Below are positions 7,136-14,970 of a stretch of DNA of 39,368 nt, piece by piece. The stretch's first letter is position 1. Each line of letters starts with the position of its first letter. The DNA is taken from IMG/VR virus record IMGVR_UViG_3300015261_000009, positions 1 through 39,368 of that record. The stretch is one strand, 5' to 3'. The position numbers and the translations under genes were made by a program. This stretch comes from a virus. Below the pieces are notes generated by a model, which made no database searches, was not told where the DNA came from, and saw only the letters and a list, made by a program, of their open reading frames with translations.

Positions 7136-8350
7136 TTAGCCCTGGTAGCGGCTTATCGCGTTGTCAAGCGCAGCCTGGTTTGATGGGTTGCTTTGCCCAT
7201 TGAACCCATAGTCATAACGAGACTGCCCGGCGCCGTCGAGACGGTTGCCAGAAAGCATGTTGTTCCAGTTGTACGAGTTCGCCGCCTGGTTGATGCCGGA
7301 TTGCAAGGCGTTTCCTCCTGCGACGGCCGAGGCTGCATTCACATTGCCGCTGGCGAGCATGTTCCCGGAGATCTGATTTGCGGCTTGCTGATTACCAGCC
7401 CCCACCTGAGCGGCCGAGTTCTGGCCGAGCGTGGACGCACCCGTAAGGAAGCTGTAGATGCGGCTGCGGTTGTTGTCGTAGGCGCTCTGGTTCGTGTTCC
7501 AGGTGCTTTGCGCGCGGTTGAAGCCTTCGTTGAACTTCGTGCCGGCGTAGTCCTGGTTGAAGCGATTCAGTTCCTTCATGGCCGCACCGGAGAGGAAATT
7601 CCCCCGCGATGCCTGACCGCGCTCGATGCCTTGCGTTCCTTGGTTCAGGCCGAATTGATAGCCGGGATCGGTTGCAAGGTCCTTGCCGGTGAAGCTGAAC
7701 TCTTCGCCGTTGCGGTAAGCACGAAGAAGTGAACCGTAGGCGGGGTCGCTTTCGGCCGCCCTGCTCTGTGCGTCCTGCTCTTCGTAGTACTTCGCAATGG
7801 CCGAGTTCAGGCCCTCTTCATCGATGGTCGAGCCTGGTCCTTGCGCCGTTTGCATCTGCGCACCACTGGCAGCACTGTCAGGGCTCGTCCAAAGAGGCGA
7901 GAGGTCCGTGTTCGCATTCTGCGTATTCTGGCGCTGGAAGTAGTCGTGTGCGCCACCAGCTCCAAGGGCGGCAACCGCTTCGGCGCCAGTTCGGTAGGTC
8001 GGTGCTGCAGGAGCGCCGCTTGCTCCACCTCCACCCGATGATTGACGGGTATACCGACCCAGAAGCTGTTGACGCACCTGATCCGGTGTGAGGCCGGTCG
8101 ATAGGCCCATCGACGTGCGACCGCTGCTGCCGACGCCGCCAATCCCAAGGTACTGGTTCAAGCGCGATTGCGCTGCGCCGCCAGCTTGCACCCATGGCTG
8201 AAGGTCCGCGCGCTGCTGCGCCGCCGCCATCATCTGAGCCTGGGTGGCTTGCTCCGACGCCGCGGACTGGGCGCCTGCCGCAGACTTTGCGCCGTTCGCC
8301 GAGATTGCAGCGCCGGCCACGCCTGCGACTGCTCCGATTGCTGCAACCAT
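7136..8350 (-). CDS. Probable ejection or internal virion protein, Gly/Ala/Gln/Asn-rich
   Basis: This encodes 404 residues from the ATG at 8350, which follows GGAGGACTAAC. The longer frame upstream lies inside the acetyltransferase gene and is not used. The N-terminus is a hydrophobic, small-residue stretch (MVAAIGAVAGVAGAAISANG) followed by a long Ala/Gln/Ser-rich region, a conserved segment (FTGKDLATDPGYQFGLNQG), and an Asn/Gln-rich C-terminus. The segment DPGYQFGLNQGTQGIERGQA is common in phage proteins of this position. It probably belongs to the ejectosome with the next two genes. No enzymatic motif is visible. Confidence 0.7.
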   Translation of the reverse strand: MVAAIGAVAGVAGAAISANGAKSAAGAQSAASEQATQAQMMAAAQQRADLQPWVQAGGAAQSRLNQYLGIGGVGSSGRTSMGLSTGLTPDQVRQQLLGRYTRQSSGGGGASGAPAAPTYRTGAEAVAALGAGGAHDYFQRQNTQNANTDLSPLWTSPDSAASGAQMQTAQGPGSTIDEEGLNSAIAKYYEEQDAQSRAAESDPAYGSLLRAYRNGEEFSFTGKDLATDPGYQFGLNQGTQGIERGQASRGNFLSGAAMKELNRFNQDYAGTKFNEGFNRAQSTWNTNQSAYDNNRSRIYSFLTGASTLGQNSAAQVGAGNQQAANQISGNMLASGNVNAASAVAGGNALQSGINQAANSYNWNNMLSGNRLDGAGQSRYDYGFNGQSNPSNQAALDNAISRYQG

Positions 8351-8351
8351 G

Positions 8352-8879
8352 TTAGTCCTCCAATACCTTGATGTAGAGCCGTTCCGTTTCGGTCCAGCCC
8401 ATGTGCTCGAATAGCGGCCCAGCATCGAGAGAGAGCTTTGTCCCCGTGAACATCTTCTGGACGCCCTTCTCTTTCAGCGTTCGCTCCACGAATTGAAAAA
8501 GCCGCAACGGTGTGCGACCTGTTCTGTGTTTCGGAGCGATGTAGTAGATGTCCGTGAAGGCAGACAAACTTCGCCTGTAGTGAAGGTGCGGACGGACCAC
8601 GCTGAAGTGGTAGCCGATCACCTCGCCTTCTTTGCGCGCTACGACGATATGCAACATGCCTGCATTGGCGAATGCTGCATAGGTGTCGAAATCGGGGTCG
8701 AGTTGGATCTGGTCGCGGTTCACTGCCACCTCGGCCCAGTGCAGTGGCCATAGGTGCGCCATTTCGTCTTTCACGACAAACCAATCTTCAACCGCAAACG
8801 CTACAGAGGCGTTCTTTTTCTGAGCCTCCATCGCCAATTGAAACAGTCCTGGGATACCGGCGCCAGCAAGTGCAACCAT
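8352..8879 (-). CDS. GNAT-family N-acetyltransferase within the virion operon
   Basis: The 175-residue protein resembles GNAT acetyltransferases. A beta strand (GMLHIVVARKEGEVIGYHFS) corresponds to the family beta-4 region, an acetyl-CoA-binding-like turn follows (APKHRTGRTPLRLFQFVERTLKE, a degenerate Q/RxxGxG/A), and the C-terminal strand HMGWTETERLYIKVL matches the usual GF-x-E/Y-x4 ending. Acetyl-CoA-dependent modification of an unknown amine is the expected reaction. The frame extends to a TTG at 8885, but the ATG at 8879, just after the hydroxylase stop, is the better start. Its coupling to a 2-oxoglutarate-oxygenase-like gene and to structural genes suggests a phage protein target. Confidence 0.8.
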   Translation of the reverse strand: MVALAGAGIPGLFQLAMEAQKKNASVAFAVEDWFVVKDEMAHLWPLHWAEVAVNRDQIQLDPDFDTYAAFANAGMLHIVVARKEGEVIGYHFSVVRPHLHYRRSLSAFTDIYYIAPKHRTGRTPLRLFQFVERTLKEKGVQKMFTGTKLSLDAGPLFEHMGWTETERLYIKVLED

Positions 8880-8881
8880 AG

Positions 8882-9475
8882 TCAAACCTTGATGTCCACC
8901 ACGAGATGGATGCGATCAACCGGGCTGTTATTCACAACCTCGTGCTCTGGCCGGCCTTCTTGATTCGGCCCCTTGCCGTTATCGAACCACCAGGCTTCAC
9001 CAGGCGCCATCCATACGCCTTCGTCACCAGCAGTGAATTCCACGCCATTGGCGCTTTGCAAACAGATGTGATGACGCTGCCAGTAGTTCGCATGCGCTAG
9101 CGTGTCGGCGTGCTTGAAGATGTGCCCACCAGGTTTCACCCGGTTGATGATGACTCGACCCAATCGAACGCCGCCGACGAACCCGAACAGGTTCATGACG
9201 AGTTGGCGGACTTCGGGCAACTTGCCGTAAACATCCTGATCCACGCATTCATGCTGGTCATAGCCAGGTGTGGCAAGGAGTGCATCGGCCTCTTCCTGCG
9301 TGGCGCACACAGCCCGCGGAGGGAAGCGACAGATGATGCTATCCACCTCGCCGAACGGGCCTTGCGGAAACGTCCGAAGATAGGTGTCGGCGGTCCAGAA
9401 CTCGGGGTTGTGTTTCAGCTTCATCAGCGCGGGTAGAACGTTGATGTTCTGGGCGATCTTCAGGAAGTATTTCAT
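8882..9475 (-). CDS. Aspartyl/asparaginyl beta-hydroxylase-like 2OG-Fe(II) oxygenase
   Basis: The 197-residue protein fits the Asp/Asn beta-hydroxylase domain family. The iron ligands are visible as H122-A-D124 (in IFKHADT) and a distal H178 (RPEHEVVNN), with R188 (VDRIHLVVDI) as the expected 2-oxoglutarate carboxylate ligand. The family oxidises aspartate or asparagine side chains using O2 and 2-oxoglutarate. The full double-stranded beta-helix core seems present (VIINRVKPGGHI, GVEFTAGDEGVWMAPGEAWWFDN). It lies between a small tail gene and the acetyltransferase. I infer modification of a virion protein, but a host target cannot be excluded. Confidence 0.85.
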   Translation of the reverse strand: MKYFLKIAQNINVLPALMKLKHNPEFWTADTYLRTFPQGPFGEVDSIICRFPPRAVCATQEEADALLATPGYDQHECVDQDVYGKLPEVRQLVMNLFGFVGGVRLGRVIINRVKPGGHIFKHADTLAHANYWQRHHICLQSANGVEFTAGDEGVWMAPGEAWWFDNGKGPNQEGRPEHEVVNNSPVDRIHLVVDIKV

Positions 9476-9477
9476 GT

Positions 9478-9738
9478 CTAGACGGCGGCTCCAGTTGCGT
9501 CACACCAAACTACGGTGGGCTTGACCTGTTGAATCCAGATCGGTTTATTGAGGGTGGTATCGAAGTAAAAGCGACCGATCCACAACACAGAGGTAGGGCG
9601 GTCTGCCGTCACACCGCTTTGCTGTGCAGTGCGGGCGTTGTTGTGAGTGCGCTGGACCCACTGGCCCCATGCAGCGGTGATCCGCCCGTCTTCTCCGACT
9701 ACGGGCTGATCGGTGGGATAGTCGTAGGAGTTGCTCAT
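9478..9738 (-). CDS. Small tail-associated protein
   Basis: The 86-residue product starts at the ATG at 9738 (MSNSYDYPTDQPVVG), which overlaps the gp10-like stop and follows GGGAGGG. The C-terminal half (VLWIGRFYFDTTLNKPIWIQ to WCDATGAAV) is a motif frequent at the ends of phage tail and fibre proteins: a beta hairpin with FDTT and a closing DATG. The N-terminal half is helical (AAWGQWVQRTHNNARTAQQ). It is probably a minor structural component near the tail accessory protein; no more specific role can be read. Confidence 0.65.
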   Translation of the reverse strand: MSNSYDYPTDQPVVGEDGRITAAWGQWVQRTHNNARTAQQSGVTADRPTSVLWIGRFYFDTTLNKPIWIQQVKPTVVWCDATGAAV

Positions 9739-11141
9739 TTCCCGACCCTCCCCCATGCCGCGACGAAGACGGTCTTGACTGGATCGGTGACACGGAACTT
9801 GAAGACCCAATCACGCGCCCGGCCAAGGTTTCGATAGACGGCCCTGCGCCTGTACTCACCTTGCTTGCCGAGCGGAACCCAGATTTCATTGCCCCACGTG
9901 TGGCCGCCATCCTTGGAGATTTGGAGCATCAGCTTCGGGTCAGAGCCTTGGCCGACGAGATCCGCAGCCCCGGCCTCCATCTCCATCCACAGTTCATCGA
10001 AGACGCTCCATTGGCCAATGGACTGATGGCGCGTGATCAGTTCGCGGGCGATGGGTGCACCGTCATCGGTGAACGTCCCATCACGGAAGTAATAGAGCTT
10101 GCCGTTCTCGTAGTCGCTCACATAGGAGCGGTCGAGGTAGTTCTGTTGGATCTCGGCGCGATGCCTGCCGGTGCCTGACTGGACCTTGCTCCAGGCCTTG
10201 GTGAGCCCGTCATACAGCCACGACTCATCGGCCGAAGGAAAGTTGATCTGATAGAGCGAATGCCCGCTCACCATGTAACTGAAGCCAGTTGCGTTCTCGA
10301 CGGCTGAATACTTCGAGAAAACGTAATCCATCTCAGGGTTGGAGACGGGCACGGCGTTGTATCCAGACAGCGTGCAAACCTGCACTGCACCGAGACGATT
10401 GCGGCGCAGGAAGATCAGCGAGTCCATGAACTTTGCCAGGGTCCACCTTGACGCAAGACCCCACTCGATAGCCGCAGCTCCAACCCGTGCAAAAGGGAAA
10501 TCCAGAGCCCCTGAGTCGCCCCAGAACTCCGTAGTCTCCGGGCCGAACAGGATGATTTGCCCGTTGTCCGCCATCACCCGAACCAGGTCATCGGGATTCG
10601 ACTCGGCCGTAGCAAAGTCCAGCGCCGCCCAGGTCAGCCCGTCATAGATCGCCGAGCAATAGAACCGGCCGGAATCAGGCTGTGTGACGACGAAGTAGCC
10701 ATTTAGGAACGTGACTGTCGTTGCGCCAGGCCAGTTCGGAGAAGTGATCTGCGCGAACGCCAACGTCGAGGTGTTGTAGATGTATCCGTTGACGCCATCA
10801 ACGATGATGATCTGCGTTCCGTTGTCGGAGATGTCAACGCGGCCTGAAGAAGTCAGCAGCGTGCCAATATTGGTCATCGTGCCATCGTTCGCAACACGCC
10901 ACAGGGTGAAGCGATTCACCACGTACAAGAAGTCTCCCTTCTTGTAGACGCCCCTAGACGGGTACGACCCGAAGTTGATGAAGGTCAGCAGACCCGGTGT
11001 TGGATAGAGCGTCAACCGCCCCTTCTCCGGGTCTTGCTGCATTTCGACGTACAGGTTCGTCCGCTTCTGCGCATCAACATTGACTGACTTGCCGACATTT
11101 CCGATACCGAACAGCGGAACCGGGCCTAGTTCGGTCGCCAT
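9735..11141 (-). CDS. P22 gp10-like packaged-DNA stabilisation / tail accessory protein
   Basis: The 468-residue, beta-rich protein resembles the phage stabilisation family of P22 gp10 (PF11134): an N-terminal RTNLYVEMQQDPEKG segment, repeated beta-propeller-like strands with YxVxN and ADNGQIILFGPETTEFW motifs, and a C-terminal region with LMLQISKDGGHTWGNE. In P22, gp10 closes the portal after gp4 and holds the packaged DNA and tailspikes. Here it follows the tailspike gene and a terminator hairpin. The ATG at 11141 has only a weak ribosome site, so translation may be modest. Confidence 0.88.
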   Translation of the reverse strand: MATELGPVPLFGIGNVGKSVNVDAQKRTNLYVEMQQDPEKGRLTLYPTPGLLTFINFGSYPSRGVYKKGDFLYVVNRFTLWRVANDGTMTNIGTLLTSSGRVDISDNGTQIIIVDGVNGYIYNTSTLAFAQITSPNWPGATTVTFLNGYFVVTQPDSGRFYCSAIYDGLTWAALDFATAESNPDDLVRVMADNGQIILFGPETTEFWGDSGALDFPFARVGAAAIEWGLASRWTLAKFMDSLIFLRRNRLGAVQVCTLSGYNAVPVSNPEMDYVFSKYSAVENATGFSYMVSGHSLYQINFPSADESWLYDGLTKAWSKVQSGTGRHRAEIQQNYLDRSYVSDYENGKLYYFRDGTFTDDGAPIARELITRHQSIGQWSVFDELWMEMEAGAADLVGQGSDPKLMLQISKDGGHTWGNEIWVPLGKQGEYRRRAVYRNLGRARDWVFKFRVTDPVKTVFVAAWGRVGK

Positions 11142-11167
11142 GGACTAGACCCTTTCAGGCATGAAAA

Positions 11168-11185
11168 AACCCGCCGTAGCGGGTT
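11168..11185 (-). terminator. Terminator-type hairpin before the gp10-like gene
   Basis: A 7-bp stem (AACCCGC with GCGGGTT) encloses a TACG tetraloop on the minus strand, a stable UNCG-type loop closed by C:G. It is followed by a run of T on that strand. Confidence 0.75.
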
Positions 11186-11206
11186 GGGTGGGGAGGGTGG
11201 TCATGG

Positions 11207-13294
11207 TCACGTGGGCACGCCCATCACGTCATACGTCACCGCAATTCGGAGCACACCCGCCGTGAAATTGGCCGTCTTCGCTGTGACGATAAGCCCCGTG
11301 CCTACGTTGGTGTACCGGGGGCCGTTATCCACCTCGGCCTGGAGCATGTCGCGCGAGTCGAAGGTGCTATCCACGGCGGTAAGGGAGAGGTCGGCATAGC
11401 GCGTGAGACCGCCAGTCACGCCAACCTGAAACCCTGATGCGCCTGTGATCGCCGTTTTCACCCGGCCAGAAACCCCGCGAATCAAGGAGCCCGCAGGGAT
11501 AAAGTTCGCGCTGGTCACACTCGCGCCGGTCAAAGTAATGTCGCGGATGATGGTCCGAGTCACTACCCCAGCGTTCGCCACCCTGGACTGCACGAATGTG
11601 GCGTTCGTTGTGGGCTGGCTGGCGCTCGATGTGTCTGTGTTGATGAACCGGTATTGAGATGTCTCCCCGGCGAAAGAACTCGTGGCGCTGATGCCTATGC
11701 AGTTGGTAAATGTGATGGGGGCAGCCGTGTTGGAAAGGAACTCCAAGCCGTAGCCAGTGAAATTCCCGCCATCGACGCGCACCTCATCAGTGAGGCCGGG
11801 GACGACGCAATACAGGGAACGCGGGTTGCTGCCTGAGCCCGTCCGCATGTTCGCTCGGATTCGAACATCAGACACGGTGGCGAAGTGCGCGCCGGAGGCA
11901 ATCGTGTTGATATAGAAGTCACCCCCAACAGTCGGCCCGGCGATGGTCTGCGCGCTGCGGTCGCAGTTGACCGTCACATCAATCGACTTCAGGAATATCG
12001 TCGGCTCCCAGTCGAACGGGTACACCCCTGGCAGCGCCGCATTGACCGCCGAATACAGCGCGAACGGCGACATCGTTGTCGCAATCGTGTCCGTGCCCGT
12101 AAGGCTCGATTCGATCTTGATGTTTTTGTAAACCGTACCGGGATCAACGCGGCTCAAGGAGATCGCGCAGAGGTACGAATTGGCAATGAAAAGCGTACTC
12201 CCGAGGTCGCGCACCTTGATGTCCACATCGGAACATCCGCGCGAGGTGCTGCCCGCACTGTCTCGTGCATCAGAAAGCAGAACCTGAATCGGCGCAATGT
12301 ACTGATCTTTGCAAAGCACTACCCCCCTCAGCCCCTTAATGCCCGCGAGGTAGGCCGCGCGATGGCTCGACTCAGCCACGATGTCCAGAACCACATTTTC
12401 TGCCAAGTAGTGCGCCACCGGGTAGCCGCACTCAAAGGTGCGCAACTTCGTGTAAACGTTCTTGTTGTTGCCGAGACTCGCAGTTGCATAGTCCCCCGAA
12501 CGAACGCCATAGCGGAGGTATTTCAACTCTGCATCAACGGTGATATTCGAGCAGCCATTTTTCAGATTGATGAAGGTTGCCCCTCGGTAGCCGATGCCAG
12601 TCGTCGCATTGCTTTTGTCCGCGATTGGCACACCCTCGTAGTTCACCCCCAAGCACGAGAAATCAGTGCAGGCGTCCAGCATGAACACCGCCGAGACGCT
12701 ATCGACAGCATAGGCCCGGCTGTCGTACAGGACCGCGCCATCTCCCTTGATCGTGATCCCCGTTTGCGCCGTGAATGTATGGAGGGCCGTGCTCTCCGCC
12801 CAATTGACATTGTAGCGGTACGTCAGGAAATCAAAGGCTTTTTCACCACTGCTGAGCATGGCCTGAATCGCCGCAGTGTGGTCCAGCGTCGGAGCGCCGG
12901 ACAGCACATCGGTACGCAGGGCGTTCGTCATGAAATCCAGCGGAGTAACGGACTCTCGGCCCTTGCGCTGCAGCGTGTCAAGCACCGCCCCCGTGCCGGC
13001 CTGAAGAAAGCCGACGCCATTCGCCCCACCCGCCGCAGCAAGGTCTACGGTCTTGACCTTGGCATCGAGGGCGGCCTGAAGATTGTCACCGTCTGCGGTG
13101 CCAACAAGTTCGGCGCCATCATCAGCCGCAAGATCTACTTTCTTGACAACGCCATTCAATAGTTGGTCGCTGAGAAAAGTCTTGATTTGGTTGATGTCGA
13201 TTTTCCAATTGCTGAAGTCCTGTGCGATTGGAAGATATTCATTCCCGGTGATGTTCTCAAGCCGGGCGAAATCGGTGATCTTCTTATTGGTCAT
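11207..13294 (-). CDS. Tailspike / tail fibre with predicted right-handed beta-helix
   Basis: The 695-residue protein has a short head-binding-like N-terminus (MTNKKITDFARLENITGNEY to IKTFL), a linker with two related KVDLAAxxGA segments near residues 51 and 86, and the typical tailspike motif GRESVTPLDFMT to DHTAAIQAMLSSG. A long central region follows with parallel beta-helix character (TGITIKGDGAVL, CSNITVDAELKYLRYGVRSGD, NNKNVYTKLRTFECG). The C-terminal part is beta-rich. Such spikes bind and often depolymerise surface polysaccharide; catalytic residues cannot be assigned by eye. It overlaps the gp4-like stop as ATGA. Confidence 0.8.
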   Translation of the reverse strand: MTNKKITDFARLENITGNEYLPIAQDFSNWKIDINQIKTFLSDQLLNGVVKKVDLAADDGAELVGTADGDNLQAALDAKVKTVDLAAAGGANGVGFLQAGTGAVLDTLQRKGRESVTPLDFMTNALRTDVLSGAPTLDHTAAIQAMLSSGEKAFDFLTYRYNVNWAESTALHTFTAQTGITIKGDGAVLYDSRAYAVDSVSAVFMLDACTDFSCLGVNYEGVPIADKSNATTGIGYRGATFINLKNGCSNITVDAELKYLRYGVRSGDYATASLGNNKNVYTKLRTFECGYPVAHYLAENVVLDIVAESSHRAAYLAGIKGLRGVVLCKDQYIAPIQVLLSDARDSAGSTSRGCSDVDIKVRDLGSTLFIANSYLCAISLSRVDPGTVYKNIKIESSLTGTDTIATTMSPFALYSAVNAALPGVYPFDWEPTIFLKSIDVTVNCDRSAQTIAGPTVGGDFYINTIASGAHFATVSDVRIRANMRTGSGSNPRSLYCVVPGLTDEVRVDGGNFTGYGLEFLSNTAAPITFTNCIGISATSSFAGETSQYRFINTDTSSASQPTTNATFVQSRVANAGVVTRTIIRDITLTGASVTSANFIPAGSLIRGVSGRVKTAITGASGFQVGVTGGLTRYADLSLTAVDSTFDSRDMLQAEVDNGPRYTNVGTGLIVTAKTANFTAGVLRIAVTYDVMGVPT

Positions 13295-14046
13295 TGCTGC
13301 TCGATGAAATCGCCTGTTTGACCGGTGAACAGATCGCCTGCTTCATCGCCCACGCCGGCCCCTGCGCTGCGACCGTATCGGCTCGAAACCATCGACACTT
13401 CAAGGGCGCGAGTGACGGGCTGAGAATTGGCGCGCTTGATGCGGGCGATGGCATTGGCGGCAGACTGGATGACGAGTGGCGAGATGTCGGTGTTGTTGGC
13501 CTGGGCCAGCTCGACGGCTGCGTTATCCACAAGCAGCTTCTTGTAGCCGGTGGGCAGTGAAACGGGCGTGGTGAGGGATGCGAACTGCTGCAAGGCGGAC
13601 GTGAACCGAAGACGCACTTCAGCTGCACCGATGGGCCAGAAGTGCAGCGTTGCCAGCGGGGCGGTTTTCTCCAGCCACACACAGGAAGGCCAGATGCCAC
13701 CGAGGCTCTTCAGTCGGATCGCGTCGTACTGCTGCCCGTTGCCAAGGATCTCGATTGGGTAGCTGATGGAGTTGACCTGGGCATATGCCGAAACGATCTT
13801 GTTCGGACGCGCAGTGTCGAAATCGCCACCAGGGCCAATCGTGTAGGACTCGGCGCCCGTGGTGTTGAAGGTTTGGAGTTCTTCAACGAAGATGAACAAC
13901 CGATCCAGCGACCACGAGTCAAGCATCAGGTTCACGGTGTCGAGCGAATCCTGCGCGTCCTCTGGAGCCAGGATGTCGCCCGTACCGAGCACGCGCGCTT
14001 TCTTCAGCGCGAGCTTGATGAGGTCAAGGACGGTATCGGTCGCCAT
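13291..14046 (-). CDS. P22 gp4-like tail accessory / portal adaptor protein
   Basis: The 251-residue protein has an N-terminal helical hairpin (MATDTVLDLIKLALKKARVL to DSLDTVNLMLDSW) like gp4 tail accessory factors, then a beta domain (TYTIGPGGDFD-like, WPIGAAEVRLRFTSAL) and a C-terminal helix (SPLVIQSAANAIARIKRAN). In P22, gp4 binds beneath the portal dodecamer and is the first protein to seal the packaged head. Its place after coat and before tailspike/gp10 fits. It is longer than P22 gp4 (about 166 residues). Start and upstream stop share one base (TAATG). Confidence 0.75.
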   Translation of the reverse strand: MATDTVLDLIKLALKKARVLGTGDILAPEDAQDSLDTVNLMLDSWSLDRLFIFVEELQTFNTTGAESYTIGPGGDFDTARPNKIVSAYAQVNSISYPIEILGNGQQYDAIRLKSLGGIWPSCVWLEKTAPLATLHFWPIGAAEVRLRFTSALQQFASLTTPVSLPTGYKKLLVDNAAVELAQANNTDISPLVIQSAANAIARIKRANSQPVTRALEVSMVSSRYGRSAGAGVGDEAGDLFTGQTGDFIEQQ

Positions 14047-14291
14047 TACGCAGCCTTGGGCTTGGGACCGGGTTTGCGGCGCACCACTGCTTCAGCAATG
14101 GCTTCGACATCGACAGGCTTCAATACCATGTCTGCGCGCTGGTAGGTCGGCGCTTTGACAGGATCGAAGCTCTCGGGGACTTTGTCGGTCCAGTCTTTGC
14201 CGAGCATGCTGTCTTCCTCGGGGGAGAGGACGACGACGCTTGCTCCCTTGGGGCCGAAGCGCCAGGCGGGGTACGATTCAAACGTGCTCAT
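14046..14291 (-). CDS. Small hypothetical virion-operon protein
   Basis: The 81-residue product begins MSTFESYPAWRFGPKGASVV and contains an acidic stretch and a basic, proline-rich end (RRKPGPKPKAA). The ATG follows AAGGAAACCC and overlaps the end of the GroES-like gene by 14 bp. No family is recognised. The segment WRFGPKGASVVVLSPEEDSML resembles short head-proximal proteins found near coat genes in similar phages. It could be a minor head or connector component. Confidence 0.65.
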   Translation of the reverse strand: MSTFESYPAWRFGPKGASVVVLSPEEDSMLGKDWTDKVPESFDPVKAPTYQRADMVLKPVDVEAIAEAVVRRKPGPKPKAA

Positions 14292-14583
14292 GGGTTTCCT
14301 TCGCGCCGAGCCACTCGGCCTTGACAGGTTCTTCCTCGACGAACATCACATCGTCTTCACGGATGAGGATTCCTTCGGCGCAGGGCTTGCCGCAGGAGTC
14401 AGAGAAATGGACCACCTCGCCTACCTTCACCTCGTAGACCTCGGGGCCGAGTTCGAGAACACGCCCTTTGGTCGCGAGAAGGCCGTTACCCCACCGGGAC
14501 AGTTGTTCAGGCGTCCAGATGACATCGGAGCGCGCCTCCACGATGGGAGACACGAGGATTCGGTTGGCGAAGGGCTTGATCAC
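14278..14583 (-). CDS. GroES-like (Cpn10) co-chaperonin
   Basis: The 101-residue protein follows the Cpn10 pattern: KPFANRILVSPI at the start corresponds to the GroES KPLxDRVLV strand, then a variable mobile-loop-length region (RSDVIWTPEQLSRWGNG), GRVLELGPEVYEVKVGEVVHFSD matching G-V-V-x-V-G-P...V-x-V-G-D-x-V-x-F, and ILIREDDVMFVEE matching the terminal ILxREDDIL strand. It probably caps host GroEL to help fold coat protein, as T4 gp31 does. It sits two genes after coat. The start is GTG overlapping the previous stop (GTGA). Confidence 0.8.
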   Translation of the reverse strand: MIKPFANRILVSPIVEARSDVIWTPEQLSRWGNGLLATKGRVLELGPEVYEVKVGEVVHFSDSCGKPCAEGILIREDDVMFVEEEPVKAEWLGAKETHEHV

Positions 14584-14906
14584 GACATGTTCCCAATGGC
14601 GGGGCCATCACGACGAATCACACCAAAGGTGTAGGTCTCGGAAGCGGTCGGAACGATGGGCGCGGCGGTTGCGTTGATGAAGACGACCGTGATCTGGTTC
14701 GCCGCGGAGATCCGCGATTGACCCAGAGCAAGGCCGGCTTGCTCGGTGGGCTTGGTGACATCGATAACGAAGTCTTGGCCCAAAACCACGCCGGGAACTA
14801 CGAAAGTCCGCGCTTCGGTGGTGTTGGCAGCGACCGAAGCCGGGGAGGCAACGACGCTGATCAGATTGAGTTTGTTGGCGTTGCCATAAGGCAGTGCAGA
14901 AGGCAT
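14580..14906 (-). CDS. Probable head decoration or stabilisation protein
   Basis: The 108-residue protein starts at ATG 14906 (MPSALPYGNANKLNLISVVA) after AAAGGA; the longer frame would run through a terminator hairpin. The body is beta-rich with alternating hydrophobics (RTFVVPGVVLGQDFVIDVTK, AANQITVVFINATAAPI) and ends TYTFGVIRRDGP. It lies directly after coat. Size, beta content and location suggest a decoration or capsid-stabilising protein, but I do not recognise a named family. Confidence 0.6.
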   Translation of the reverse strand: MPSALPYGNANKLNLISVVASPASVAANTTEARTFVVPGVVLGQDFVIDVTKPTEQAGLALGQSRISAANQITVVFINATAAPIVPTASETYTFGVIRRDGPAIGNMS

Positions 14907-14929
14907 GTGTTTTCCTTTGGGGAATGAAA

Positions 14930-14951
14930 AAGGGCTCCCGAAGGAGCCCTT
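14930..14951 (-). terminator. Terminator-type hairpin between coat and decoration genes
   Basis: A 9-bp perfect stem (AAGGGCTCC with GGAGCCCTT) encloses the very stable C(TTCG)G tetraloop on the minus strand and is followed by TTTTTCATT. It could reduce expression of genes after coat relative to coat, or protect the coat mRNA 3' end. Confidence 0.8.
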
Positions 14952-14970
14952 AGTCAAAGGTTGCTGATGC

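Noticed and set aside
5796-7139. 447-codon plus-strand frame
   Set aside because: Shadow of the ejection protein at 5766-7133; no ribosome site and composition (Leu, Arg, Cys) typical of antisense reading.
11885-13162. 425-codon plus-strand frame opposite the tailspike
   Set aside because: Antisense of a beta-helix gene; arginine-rich with no domain.
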